DNA of 64,000 nucleotides from Pollenia angustigena (taxonomy: Eukaryota > Arthropoda > Insecta > Diptera > Polleniidae), in NCBI GenBank assembly GCA_930367215.1, contig OV884057.1:263208339-263272338 (forward strand), read 5' to 3'. This document shows, piece by piece, positions 23,563-34,079 of the stretch (its first letter is position 1; every line of letters begins with the position of its first letter). Both the position numbers and the translations under genes were made by a program. Under the pieces are notes generated by a model. It had not been told where the DNA came from and did no database searches. It saw nothing but the letters and a program-made list of their open reading frames with translations.

Positions 23563-24088
23563 TAAAACTGTAAATCTATTGCATCAGCAAAATTAACAAT
23601 AAATGCATTTTAGTTCACAAAGTAAAACATTGAACAATTCCACGAATTGTTGGCAAATGAAATTATTCAATAAATACTTTAATTGTAATTTCCGCTCCAA
23701 TTTAAGTTAAAACATTTTTCATTTATCCAGACAATTTTCCGGGAATTGTTTTTGACTAAATACTTACAGGTAAAAATAACGTCCGGTCACACCATAAAAT
23801 TTAAAAAGAATTATTTTAAAGAATAATTGATTAATAAATTGCAAGTTGACAATTTATTAAACCAATCAGAATTATGCTGATGAAATAGATCAAGAAAAAT
23901 ACAAAGTAATTTTGGAAAGACAATTATGATTGTAAAGTAAGTCTTAGTTTCTCCATTAATCGTCGAAGACGTACAATAAAGAAAAAGTTATAAATAAAAA
24001 AATTCAAATTTGTTTTCTTTTGTACAAAAGGCAACCACAGTGTGTTTATTTTTTTTTAGGATAACGCAATCCTGATATACTTATAAAT
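23487..24088 (+). repeat. Errantivirus 3' LTR
   Basis: 602 bp, AGTTATATATACGAACCCTG to CTTATAAAT, followed by the CGCG target duplicate. Overlaps the end of env. Confidence 0.9.
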
Positions 24089-24904
24089 CGCGCGCTCTGT
24101 CGTCTTCTGTCAAAAAAAGCTAAACTAGTGTATTTTCATAGAACAAGCTACATGCAAAATATTTTGACGCGTTTGCGCCAGAAAGTTGGTTAACTTTGAA
24201 CTTTTTGACGCGTTGTGTATTTTTGACAAGTAATCAGCTGACAATAAAAAGAATAATTTAATAAATTTGTGAATCATGGAAGAAAAACTTATTGAAGAGC
24301 TTAAAAAACATTCAATATTTATATAAAAAGAATAAATTCAATAAAATAACAAAATCTTGATATACTTTCGAACACGTTTTTAATGCACAAATATGTAAAC
24401 AAATAAAAAACAGCTGACAGGAATGGCTTTTGTAACGCGTGTTGTGTAACTTGTAATTTTCTACGCGCTAAAGTTTTTAAACGCACGATACTCGTCGACG
24501 AACTAACGCGTGTTATGTACTTCCGCCATAAAGTAGTTGTAGTAGTAGCTTAAACTGACGAATGCTCTGTAGCGCGACAAAGTTCAAAATTTCGAATTTT
24601 GCGCTTCAACTGCAGCGACTACAACAACTACGTATTCTGTTGACAGTACTTTGAAACTGCTGTTTTTAACTTTTGACAGCTTGCAGCGCTATTTGTAACG
24701 TTGTACTACAGCGACTGTTCTGTTCCCCACTTAACACTAACATCATCAGGGCTGCCGAACATGGTCTTTTACGACCAAATTTGGTCGGATATTTTTGGTT
24801 TGGTCGGATGGTAGGCCAAACCTAATTTTGGTCGGTTTTAGAAAATTAGACGGATAGCAGACAATTACAAATCTCATAGCTTTTTTACCAAGCACAAACA
24901 TTTT

Positions 24905-25150
24905 TTTTTTGGTTGTTGATGAAACTATGGATATGGCATTGATATTACGTTAGGAGCAAGTTACTTTGACGGTGTTAGTTTTATAAAGGATAGTTTTGTC
25001 ATCTTATTCGAGCTTACCAAGTCAGATGCCGTTTAAATTTTTCTTCTTATAAAAAACTTGTTATCAACAAACAATATTCCTATACAAAATTTGATTGGAT
25101 TGGCAACAAACGGCGCTCACGCCATGACTGGAACTGTTGGTAAGCGTATA
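24905..25150 (+). pseudogene. hAT transposase fragment
   Basis: Translated with frame changes, the stretch begins VVDETMDM and continues through an L-T-K-x-D-A region to IGLATNGAHAMTGTVG. These match the order of the catalytic D motif and the D/N-G-A-x-x-M-x-G motif of hAT transposases (KRAB/ZMYM-like relatives). Several stops and indels; the BED finger and dimerisation region are not seen. Confidence 0.65.
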
Positions 25151-25167
25151 GCCTATTATTCATCGAT

Positions 25168-25285
25168 GTCAAACGTAGACTTCGTTGGCTTAAATTACAT
25201 GTAAAACAAAGACAATATTGTATAATTTGTTTTCGTTTTAAATGTAAGTTAAGCGAACGAAGTCTTCGTTCAGAATTTTTTACGT
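25168..25285. repeat. Small inverted repeat inside the hAT element
   Basis: ACGTAGACTTCGTTGGCTTA near 25180 pairs with inverted TAAGCGAACGAAGTCTTCGT near 25252. About 110-bp hairpin MITE inserted after the transposase fragment. Confidence 0.6.
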
Positions 25286-25469
25286 TGTCTGCAAGGTATT
25301 AGGATGTATTGAAGATCAGCCTATGTCTTATAAAGTTGAATACTTTTTTTTAAATTGTACAAACTTAAGTAAATAAATTTTGATTAATATTTTATTAGTG
25401 GTCTATATGTGTTATTGCGTACGATCAATGAATTATTTTAGTTTTTAAGCGTTATTAAATGAATTTGTA

Positions 25470-25863
25470 TATGGGCATTTCCCAAGAATGGTATACCAAG
25501 ATGAAAAAATAAAATATAGATTATCATCGTCTTTTATTGTTTATTATTATAAAAAAGTCGTTAACTCAATTTACATGATGAATTTTATGACGTCCAAGAC
25601 CTACATTAATACACGTTTAAAATAATTTAATCCCTTTTGAAAATTCCGTTTCATTACCCAGATTTTTACATTTCGTGACCACACGTTTATAACTCTTATT
25701 ATGAAAACTTAAACTCGATGAAATCCATCTTTTGCACTAAACATAGAGCTACCCAAATGCTTTCGAATCGCAAAAAATTCTAGGAATAGTTTTGTTTTCT
25801 ATATTATTTGTACACCAAAAGCGTACGAACGTACGTTCGTGACCCCGGGAAATGCCCATATAC
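25470..25863. repeat. MITE with TATGGGCATTTCCC ends
   Basis: TATGGGCATTTCCC at about 25472 and its inverse GGGAAATGCCCATA at about 25850, each next to TA, suggest a TA-targeting Tc1/mariner-type MITE. Near its right end CGTACGAACGTACGTTCG (about 25818) is a near-perfect palindrome. Confidence 0.6.
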
Positions 25864-26082
25864 ATTTTGTTAAAGTTAAACGTTACCAGCAAATAAACTT
25901 TTAATAAAACTAGGGGCTACGTGTAGGACGTTAAATATTTAATAGGTGTGAACATAGGCTTACTTTTTTGTTTTTACTATAATTGCAAATTACAAAAAAA
26001 AAAAAATAATATGTAGATTTATAGCTTTATCCAATAAAAATTATACTTTTTATCAAAAATACATATACATACATATCGTCAT

Positions 26083-26293
26083 ATAAAATGCAAAAGAGCC
26101 TATGTTTATTTTAAGAAAAAGAGATATAGCTTAATCAAAAGGCAGCTATTGTGATTATAACAACGGGGTTTCTGGTTAAAACCGTTAACATATTACGCAT
26201 GATTTACACTATCCTAAAAAACTGTTTTTGTAATCTCAGTCGTATCGCTACCGAAAATGTTTTAAAAATTATGATAGGCTCTTTTGCATTTTT
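26083..26293. repeat. ~210-bp MITE with ATGCAAAAGAGCCTAT ends
   Basis: ATGCAAAAGAGCCTAT at 26087 mirrors ATAGGCTCTTTTGCAT at about 26273-26288. No coding. Confidence 0.65.
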
Positions 26294-26463
26294 ATCACGA
26301 TATAATTGTTTTTAAATATTTCAAAAATTTGGTCGGTTTTAGAGGATTTTGGTAGGTTTTGAAGACAATTTTGGTCGGATAAAAATTTTCAAACGGCAAC
26401 CCTGAACATCATATTAATGGTAAGCATTTCATGTCAGTTGTAGACTGCATGTAAGATAATACC

Positions 26464-27075
26464 AAGGTGAATTGACTTGAAGGTGGGGTCAAGTCAAAAT
26501 ATGGTGTTTTTTTTTCGGTGGTCAACTTGTCGAAGTTTGTGTACAAACTAGTTTTTTATCTAAACAAACCCATTTTTTTTACATGCAATATCAAGGCGAA
26601 CTTAACAAGGTAAACTCAACTCGTCAGCCGTATATCAGCTGTCTCCACGGCGAATTTAAAAAAAATAGGGAAACGTCAAAGTATAATTTTGTTTATGCTT
26701 TGCGCCAAAATAACCGAAAAAATTTCTTAGAAAAACAGCGAATAATTAAAGTGAATTTAATAATCTCTTTTATTACCCAAACAAAATTTTTATTTTGTTT
26801 TTCAATCAATTTTTGCCTTGTAAGCATTTTTGACATCCGCCTATTAAATTGCAAAAAAATAGATGGGGATTTTTGTAGTTGTAGAGTTGCACTTACCTTG
26901 TTAAATTCGCCTTGTGCAATATTTTTAACAACCCGACCACAGAAGCAGTGTTGTAGAGTTGACCTCACCTTCTAGTCAATTCGCCTTGGATTATACTCTC
27001 TGCGATTGAATTCGCCTTGCTCGTACCGCCAAAATCAGGTGCCGTTTCGTAACCACCTGTAGTTAATTCGCCTTG
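26464..27075. repeat. CAAGGCGAATT foldback cluster
   Basis: The outer pair CCAAGGTGAATTGACT (about 26465) and AGTCAATTCGCCTTGG (about 26975) and the inner pair CAAGGCGAACTTAACAAGG (26592) and CCTTGTTAAATTCGCCTTG (26896) form nested stems. Further single copies of AATTCGCCTTG lie near 27010 and 27064. The frame at 26583-26975 lies within the stems and has no family similarity. Confidence 0.7.
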
Positions 27076-27179
27076 GGTGGGGTACTCAGTTGCATGTACT
27101 CTGCAATTCTGTTCAGCGTTGCCGTTTTGGTTACTTTTAACCGAAATTGGTTATTTTTCTCAATATGTGCTTGTGTACT

Positions 27180-27400
27180 TTTTTTTGCCGGACACATGTC
27201 GTTTTAACATAACTCGGGTACGCTGAATCCTATGGTGCTTGCCATATATCTCCATCCCTTAGGGGCGGTTCCCATACAAATATGGCCGTTTAATGAAATT
27301 CTTAAATTTGCCCATGCAGCGCCCAGGATGCCCTTAGATGGGTTAAATGTATGACCAACCCCACTTTATTTTCATCAGAATCACTGTGGCCAGATGTGCA
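27180..27400 (+). repeat. Short copy of the CACTATG-family repeat
   Basis: Contains GCCGGACACATGTCGTTTTA, CTTAGGGGCGGTTCCCATAC and ATGTATGACCAACCCCACTT, matching diverged pieces of the 7599 and 15285-16273 repeats with the middle missing. Confidence 0.65.
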
Positions 27401-28033
27401 GATTTCTCTGCATTTTGCTGCTTTTTCGTTGCAAACATGACGAAGTGAGATTTGCAGATTTTTGACGTCAAATTGCAGATTTTTTAATATTGAAGTAATT
27501 ATAAAAAATCGTAAAAGCTTTTATATTGATCTTTGGGGCCATGATTAAATTTTTTGAGATCTATTATAACGTTTAAAAGGAATAAATCCAATTATTTTAT
27601 TGAATGGTGAGTTGAACTCAATATATGAAATTTTTTCAAATTTTTTATGCTTAGAAGATATGCAAGCAATTGACTCTTGGTTTCCAAAATTTGACAAATA
27701 AAAATAAAAATTTATTAAACTTTTGAAAAAATAAATGTTAAATTAAAATTACTCCCAAAATTGTGCCTTTTTATTAAAAAATGTTTGTTTTGCCACATTA
27801 AAGAGCTAATTTGGAACGAACATTAAGTTAATATACCTGTACATAAACTAGCTGTTTGGTCCCAACTCGGAATTTTCCAAATAACAATTAAATACTGGAG
27901 AATTTTGTTAATAACTTGACACCAGCGCTTTCAACCATGTCAAAATTTTATCAGAAAACTTATTTTAGTTTAATAAACATATTTTGTGACTTTAAACCAA
28001 ATCGTACCATAATTGCTTTTTTGTATCTATGTA
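27401..28033. other. AT-rich repeat-like sequence
   Basis: TGCAGATTT occurs three times at 27410-27480, after CACTGTGGCCAGATG which could be one end of a hAT-type element; its partner end was not found. No coding. Confidence 0.35.
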
Positions 28034-28039
28034 TCTATA

Positions 28040-29279
28040 TTAGAGCGACTCAAGTTGTATGGAAGCAAAATTCGTGCTTGATGTACCCTCCTAAAAATGA
28101 ACCTTGGACTTTTAAAGATGACATTTTGAATATTTCGGCTCCAGCTTTGACCTCTCGTGAGCTGGACCAGTTTGAAAAATGGTCTATTTTTGCATGTTTT
28201 GTTATTTTGTGAATCTGTTCCCTTACCAACATATACAAATTGGGTATCGTAAGAAAGGTTTTTTTTAAGGCGTGTCCAACTGTATATACAATTTGTCCAA
28301 GGACGATCATCCATGTCCTTTTTTTAAGGATTTTCTGTAAAAATAACGGTTTTTGAATTTTTTGTTTGGGGTTGTTTGTAATATAAGTGCAAAATTAACA
28401 TATTTTATTCTTTAGTCGATTTAATTAAATACGTGTCTTGCTCTGGAATATATATAAATGCAATTTTGTAGTAACTTTAATATGATACCGGATTTAGTTT
28501 CTAGATCATGTATGGATAAAAATAGGACTAAAGAATGAAAAAAAGAAATGATCCACGACTTGAATTTTTTTTAATTTGCGAAAAAAATATGCCGCCAAAA
28601 AGTCGTGGATCATTTCTTTTTTTCTTTCTTTAGTCCTATTTTCATCCATACATGATCTAGAAACTAAATCCGGTATCATATTAAAGTTACTACAAAATTG
28701 CATTTATATATATTCCAAAGCACCGTGTAAAATGCATCTAATTTGCAAAAATCTAAACTATTTACATACAAAGATGATATACTTGCCAAAAGATAAAATT
28801 TGATACCCATATTGCCCTATTTTAAACGAAGGGTTGCCACCCCATTGCATTTTTGTCAAAACGCGAACTAGCACGATTTTCAAAAAAAGCTGAGACACGT
28901 GTTTAATTAAATCCACTGAAGATTAAAATATGTTAATTTGGCACTTTTATTAATAACAACCCCGAACAAAAAATTCAAAAACCGTTTTTTTTACAGAAAA
29001 TCCTTAAAAAAAAGGACATGGATGATCGTCCTTGGACAAATTGTATACACAGTTGGACGCGCCTTAAAAAACCTTTCTTACGATACCCAATTTGTATATG
29101 TTGGTAAGGAAACAGATTCTTAAATTAACAAAACATGCAAAAATATACCCTTTTTCAAACTGGTCCAGCTCACGAGAGGTCAAAGCTGGAGCCGAAATAT
29201 TCAAAATGTCATCTTAAAAAAGTCCAAGGCTCATTTTTAGGAGGGTACATCGAGCACTTTGTTTGGTGAGTCGCTCTAA
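28040..29279. mobile_element. 1.24-kb palindromic element with TTAGAGCGACTC ends
   Basis: Begins TTAGAGCGACTC and ends GAGTCGCTCTAA. Arms of over 500 bp are inverted copies (for example GTCCAAGGACGATCATCCAT at about 28291 against ATGGATGATCGTCCTTGGAC at 29018) and meet near 28567-28590. TCTATA flanks both sides (28034-28039 and 29280-29285), a possible 6-bp duplication, though in AT-rich DNA. Open frames at 27916-28314 and 28938-29123 are mirror images in the stems and not genes. Confidence 0.75.
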
Positions 29280-29326
29280 TCTATATTAATAAAAATGTTT
29301 GTGCCGGGTATGTGTTCCCAAAACTC

Positions 29327-29472
29327 ACATAGCTTCTTCACCTGACAATTTTTTGTCATACCAAACGTCAAACTTCAAATATTAAAAAAACGCTGACAAA
29401 AATTTTCGAGTTTTTTTTATATAGACTTTGACGTTTGGTATGACAAAAAATTGTCAGGTGAAGAAGCTATGT
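29327..29472. repeat. 146-bp hairpin MITE
   Basis: A 46-bp perfect inverted repeat starting ACATAGCTTCTTCACCTGAC and ending GTGAAGAAGCTATGT, with a ~54-bp loop. The flanking sequence (AGGACCGCTGTACCGATTG) belongs to another dispersed repeat. Confidence 0.8.
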
Positions 29473-29479
29473 CAAGGAC

Positions 29480-30060
29480 CGCTGTACCGATTGACACCAA
29501 ACTTGGACAATAAATTGGTTTAGTCTGGAGCCAGGTTTCTCTTAAGTTTAATCCCAATAGGTGGCGGTATCGTTGTTATCATGATATTTAATTTTAATTA
29601 AGTATTTATATTATTTTTTAGAAAAACAACTGGACTCAAATTTTTTTTACATCTTCAAAAATGTTGGTCATAATTTAATAATAGCTAAATATATTAATAA
29701 AACGTGTTTCCTGCACTATAATATGCATTTTGTGGTTATAAAATGTGTTTTAAGTGATGTCTAAATGAATGTTATAAAAAATAAAATAACATTAAGAAAA
29801 AAAAAAATTGATTTAATTGAATACATACCGGTAATTTAAAAAAAAACAAAAAAATGACGGGGACAAAAGTTTAAATACACATTGAAGTTTATCGAATTAA
29901 ATACCATTTCTTCCTTTTATGTTCCCGTTATTATTACTTTTTTTGATGTCAAATTTATTGTTCATCTTCCAATTGTTGCAATTAGTTATTTTTTTGTTGC
30001 ATAATTGTAAAATTTTGCGCAGATATAGGTAAAGGAAAATAGATAGATTTCGGCGTAAGA
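29480..30060. other. Old dispersed repeat and AT-rich DNA
   Basis: The first 100 bp (GGTTTAGTCTGGAGCCAGGT, AGGTGGCGGTATCG) resembles a repeat I recall from fly genomes; the rest shows nothing. Confidence 0.4.
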
Positions 30061-30162
30061 TCTTTCATAGTTAAAATTTTTTAAGAGGGAAAATCCTATC
30101 GAGAAATAGGAAAATTGTTGAATTAACTATTTTTCAGCGTCCAGAACAAGGTTAGAAATTAT

Positions 30163-32576
30163 TAGGGTATTCATTTAATCGGCGTTTTGCTTCAATCGGT
30201 TAAACGCCCGATTAATTAACCGAGGTTTTGGTTTAATCGGTTAATTTTGTTTTTGATCGGTTAACCGATTAATAATGTTTTTTTGTAAATTAAGTAATTT
30301 CAATATATAAAAACGCATTAATTGTTTATTATTTGGAGTTTATTAGTAAAAAAACAATAACATACCAAATTCTTGAACTAAAACGAGCAAAAAAAAAAAA
30401 CAATTCATAAATATTTAATATGCATTTTTCAATTAATACACAGGGTGTGCTATCAAGTCATATCGCCATATTATCCCAAATAATATTTTACAATTGTTTA
30501 AAATAAATGTTGTTGTATTTCCAACAAAATAATGCTGTGTTTATTGATTCTTCATAACTGCCCACAACAGTTATATCGTCGGCTTAATATCCTTTCAGCA
30601 CATTTAACAGGAGAGACGAAAAACTTCTTAATTTTCCTATTTGCAGCTTGATAGAAAATTAAAAATACAGTTAGTTTAACACCCTTCAAGACTTAAATAG
30701 AATAAAAACAACATGCTGGTCGACGAGGTGTACCTTTCTCTGCCACACGGCATCAAAATCTCAATTTACATAAAAAGTGGATATAGCCGGTTTGCATATT
30801 AAGCCGACGATATATATTTCTTGTTAGCTTTTTTTAAAAACATAAGACTTTATGACTATCTTGTATATCCCCCAAATATGTATTTATAAAAAAATAAACT
30901 GAGATAATTTCAATAGTTATAGGATTTCATTATAAACATTTTTTTAATTTTTCGAATTTATTCTATGAGTTAAATTTCAGTTATGTTTTTTTTAAAGCTT
31001 TTTTGTAATAGTTCTATTCCTTTAATTTTTCAGAAATGATTTTATACACTACCAGACTATTATATTGTATTTTCTTTTTACATTTTACCTTAGCCTTCCT
31101 TTGGAAAGCAATGAGGTATATTGAATGTTCAGAAAAATTTACAATTATTAGACACCAGCAGAATGTAATGCATTTTCTGGCCCGCTACGGCCTTCGTCAG
31201 CATTCTTTGTGTCTCACTGGATAGTGTTACTTTATAAATTGAATGTATTTAACTCAACTATTTTAACAATTAGAAATTGGGAATTATTTCCTTGTGAAGG
31301 TTACTTTATATTATAATAAACATTTTTTTCATTTTTCGAATTTATTCTATGAGTTAAATTTCAGTTATGTATTTTTACAAAAAGAAAATACAATATAATA
31401 GTCTGGTAGTGTATAAAATCATTTCTGAAAAATTAAAGGAATATAACTATTACAAAAAAGCTTTACAAAATACATAACTGAAATTTAACTCATAGAATAA
31501 ATTCGAAAAATGAAAAAAATGTTTATAATAATATAAAGTAACCTTCACAAGGAAATAATTCCCAATTTCTAATTGGTAAAATAGTTGAGTTAAATACATT
31601 CAATTTATAAAGTAACACTATCCAGTGAGACACAAAGAATGCTGACGAAGGCCGTAGCGGGCCAGAAAATGCATTACATTCTGCTGGTGTCTAATAATTG
31701 TAAATTTTTCTGAACATTCAATATACCTCATTGCTTTCCAAAGGAAGGCTAAGGTAAAATGTAAAAAGAAAATACAATATAATAGTCTGGTAGTGTATAA
31801 AATCATTTCTGAAAAATTAAAGGAATAGAACTATTACAAAAAAGCTTTACAAAATACATAACTGAAATTTAACTCATAGAATAAATTCGAAAAATGTTTA
31901 TAATAATATAAAGTAACCTTCACAAGGAAATAATTCCCAATTTCTAATTGTTATAGGATTTCTTTTAAAATAATTTTGTAAAAAAAAATTTTTTTTTGCC
32001 AAAACTTGACTTGGAAAAAATTCTTTCACTTATCGTAGATTAATATATAATTTCTCAGTCCTTTTCCAGGATTTCTCTAAACATATAAAATACTCCATTA
32101 TGCCTTTAGAGTTTGTTTTTAAATTTTTAACACTACGTATTGTTTCGGTTAATTCTGTTAAAAGACTGATATGAGAAGATATAAGAAGAAACAAATACAT
32201 AACTAACACGTACATAAAACAGAAAAAACGTGTTGGTAATCAAAAATTTAACCCATTTTTCGCCACATTCCTGTTGATCGATGATAAAAATAAAAAACAT
32301 TGTAATTTTCGTCACCAGTCGGCGGAAAATGTGTTAAAATGAAGATCACTGAACACCTTATTTGTTTTTATGAAAAAATATTTTCTTAAATCACAAAAAA
32401 TGTGTTATAATACTACAAAATATTGAAAATGTTATAACATCGGTTAATCGGTTAATCGACTGAAATTAATCGGTTTAATCGTTAATCGAAAAAAGCCAAT
32501 TTGAAATTAACCGATCAGTTAATGGGGTAGTAATTAATCGGTTAACCGATTGACGATTAACCGAATGAATACCCTA
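30163..32576. mobile_element. hAT-type non-autonomous element, TAGGGTATTCA ends
   Basis: Starts TAGGGTATTCATTTAATCGG and ends CGAATGAATACCCTA, with exact GAAATTAT on both sides (30155-30162 and 32577-32584). The inverted arm at about 33600 shows the uninterrupted site. Subterminal CGGTTAATCG/CCGATTAA motifs are repeated many times at both ends. The interior (30930-31950) is itself palindromic. Partial relatives occur at 41138-41626 with 54171-55034, and at 59968-60655. Confidence 0.85.
30930..31950. repeat. Internal palindromic array of the TAGGGTATTCA element
   Basis: TTTATACACTACCAGACTAT at 31040 and its inverse near 31783 mark two full arms. Partial inverted copies around 31316-31520 make a multi-arm structure. 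The two 62-codon frames at 31036-31224 (+) and 31618-31806 (-) are the same sequence in opposite directions. A CTGACGA…GAAA motif with a GGCC/GGCC stem occurs on the plus strand at 31642-31668 and on the minus strand near 31170-31200. Confidence 0.8.
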
Positions 32577-32584
32577 GAAATTAT

Positions 32585-32819
32585 AAACGAACATTTTCAA
32601 TTGAAAATATTGTTAGAAGCGGCCAACAAAAAACACTTTCTAATCGGGATCCTAGCCATGACCCACGATAAGTGAAGAAAAATCACAGAGTAAGCGCGAC
32701 CAAAATAGCGGATGATATCGCTAATTCTTTGAATAAACATGCTCATCCAAAAACAGTTCAAAGAGCATTACGGAAAAGGGAATATAACAGCATAGTTCCA
32801 CGGAAAAAACAACTCATAA
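32585..32819 (+). pseudogene. Tc1-like transposase HTH fragment
   Basis: Reads (with one TAA at about 32671) VSATKIADDIANSLNK, then a VQRALRKREYNS helix-turn-helix and VPRKKQLI, the order found in Tc1 transposase N-termini. The catalytic region is missing. Cut downstream by the MITE at 32820. Confidence 0.7.
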
Positions 32820-33172
32820 AGGCTAGATTACACTATTATACTTTGTATTAATACATGTCAAAATCGCAAGTAATATGACAAAGTGTGATAGTGTGAATGC
32901 AATGTGTCACGAAATTGACAAGTATTAAGAAAAAAGTTTGACATCCCATACGACTTCATCGTTTTTTGAAAAATTTCTAAACAATAATACTTTTCATTGG
33001 ATCAGGGTTGCATTTTATTTCATTTGTGAGTGTTTATACTTTGTGTGATGGTCTGAACACAAACTGTCATGTTACGTTAGATTTTTTGACAGTCGCAACA
33101 AAACTCATTAGATTTCTATCTCACAAAGTATTATGGAATACGTAAGACTTGTGAGATAGTGTAATCTAGGCT
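32820..33172. mobile_element. 353-bp MITE, TAA duplication
   Basis: Ends AGGCTAGATTACACTAT and ATAGTGTAATCTAGGCT, flanked by TAA at 32817-32819 and 33173-33175. The opposite arm near 33370-33390 lacks it, confirming an insertion. Tandem-like CAAAGTGTGATAGTGTGAA blocks inside. PIF/Harbinger-like by duplication. Confidence 0.8.
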
Positions 33173-33348
33173 TAAGTGAGACAAGTAGAACGTTAGATGG
33201 AGTTTGCGTATAAGTATAAAAACAATGACGTGGAATATAGGCAAACTATTGTTTTTACATATGAATGTAAATTTAATTTGTTTGGAAGAGATAGGCGATC
33301 AAAAGTCTGGTGAAAACCTAATACTGGCCACCAAAAAAAAAAAGAAAT

Positions 33349-33625
33349 AGCAAACTCCATCTTAAGCCTTCTACTTTTCTTACTTATTAATTGTTTTTTC
33401 CGTGGAACCCTGCTGTTATATCCCCTATTCCGTAATGCTCTTTGAACTGTTTTTGAATGAGCATGTTTATTTAAAGAATTAGCTATATCATCCGCTTACT
33501 CTGGGATTTTTCTTCACTTATTGTGGGTCATGGCTAGAATCCTGATTAGAAAGTGTTTTTTGGTGGCCGATTCTAACCATATTTTCAATTGGAAATGTTT
33601 GTTTATAATTTCTAACGCTGTTCTG
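33349..33625 (-). pseudogene. Tc1-like transposase HTH fragment, inverted copy
   Basis: Minus-strand mirror of 32585-32819, with the same TTCAAAGAGCATTACGGAAT-type core. Also broken by stops. Its presence shows that the palindrome arose by duplication of one Tc1 end. Confidence 0.65.
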
Positions 33626-33873
33626 TGGCCGTATTCTGTAATTCGCTAAATCTAAATCTCTGTCGCTAAAAATTTAAAAAGTTGATTTAGCGATTTTTGG
33701 CTACGAATGCAATACTGTAACGTGCATTGTTAGATTTTGCAGGGCCATAAGAACTTAATTCGCCGCAATTTAAGCTTTTAAAACCATCGCTAAAATTGTT
33801 AAATTTTGCATTCTCTAAGGCATTTTAGCGATCGAGATTTAGCTTTAGCTAAGCGAGTTACAGAATACGGCTG
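33626..33873. mobile_element. 248-bp MITE, CCGTATTCTGTAA ends, CTG duplication
   Basis: Ends TGGCCGTATTCTGTAA and TTACAGAATACGGCTG; flanked by CTG (33623-33625, 33874-33876). The uninterrupted arm (GTCCAGAAC at 30140) verifies the site. Rich in TTAGCGA/TCGCTAAA motifs. Its sibling is at 34565. Confidence 0.8.
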
Positions 33874-34079
33874 CTGGACGCTGAAAAATAGTTAATTCAA
33901 CAAATTTCCTATTTCTCGATAGGATTTTCCCTCCTAAAAAATTTTAATAATGAATCCGAAAATAAAAACAAAGTCAACCCCAAAATAAAGTATTCTAAGT
34001 TCCCAGACTTTTAAAATGTTTTTCCAGATTTTCCAGATATGTTGGTCCAATTTTTCAAATTTATAAGAAAAAATTTCTG

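Larger units (their letters stand above)
18466..24088 (+). mobile_element. Internally deleted errantivirus (17.6/297-like endogenous retrovirus)
   Basis: Two LTRs (18466-19055 and 23487-24088) start AGTTAT and end ATAAAT. The insertion is bounded by CGCG (18462-18465, 24089-24092), the alternating YRYR target typical of errantiviruses. Order: LTR, tRNA-Ser-type primer site, gag, RNase H remnant plus integrase, env, polypurine tract, LTR. Protease and nearly all reverse transcriptase are deleted at about 20698. With frameshifts in gag and env this copy cannot replicate by itself. LTRs differ by small indels, so it is not brand new. Confidence 0.9.
18433..24527. mobile_element. ~468-bp MITE split by the errantivirus
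   Basis: Left end GGTAGAACTACATAACACGC (18433) pairs with the inverted right end at about 24503-24527 (right end read inward: GGCGGAAGTACATAACACGC). Both are flanked by ATAAA (18428-18432 and 24528-24532). The retroelement at 18466-24088 and its CGCG duplication sit 33 bp inside the left end. Without it the MITE is about 468 bp, with internal GACGCGTTTG-type segments. Confidence 0.7.
24747..26404 (+). mobile_element. Decayed hAT transposon
   Basis: Ends are CAGGGCTGCCG and the inverted CGGCAACCCTG. AACATCAT flanks both sides exactly (24739-24746 and 26405-26412), the 8-bp duplication of hAT elements. Repeated TTGGTCGG(A/T) blocks sit near both ends, probably subterminal sites. Three smaller inverted repeats are nested inside. 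Transposase traces at 24905-25150. Confidence 0.9.
30065..33955. mobile_element. Head-to-head inverted Tc1-like remnant, interrupted
   Basis: Left arm (30065-30162 plus 32577-32819 and 33173-33207) is the reverse complement of the right arm (33349-33625 plus 33874-33955). Examples are AAATCCTATCGAGAAATAGG at 30092 and its inverse near 33912. Loop about 33208-33348. Both arms carry a Tc1 HTH coding segment. The left arm was hit by a hAT element and a MITE and the right arm by another MITE; each arm supplies the empty site that fixes the other's insertions. Confidence 0.8.

Noticed and set aside
27916..28314. Frames of 86-98 codons on both strands
   Set aside because: Lie in the stem of the 28040-29279 palindrome and have no recognisable domains.
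31036..31806. 62-codon frames on opposite strands
   Set aside because: Mirror images in the arms of a palindrome within a non-autonomous element.
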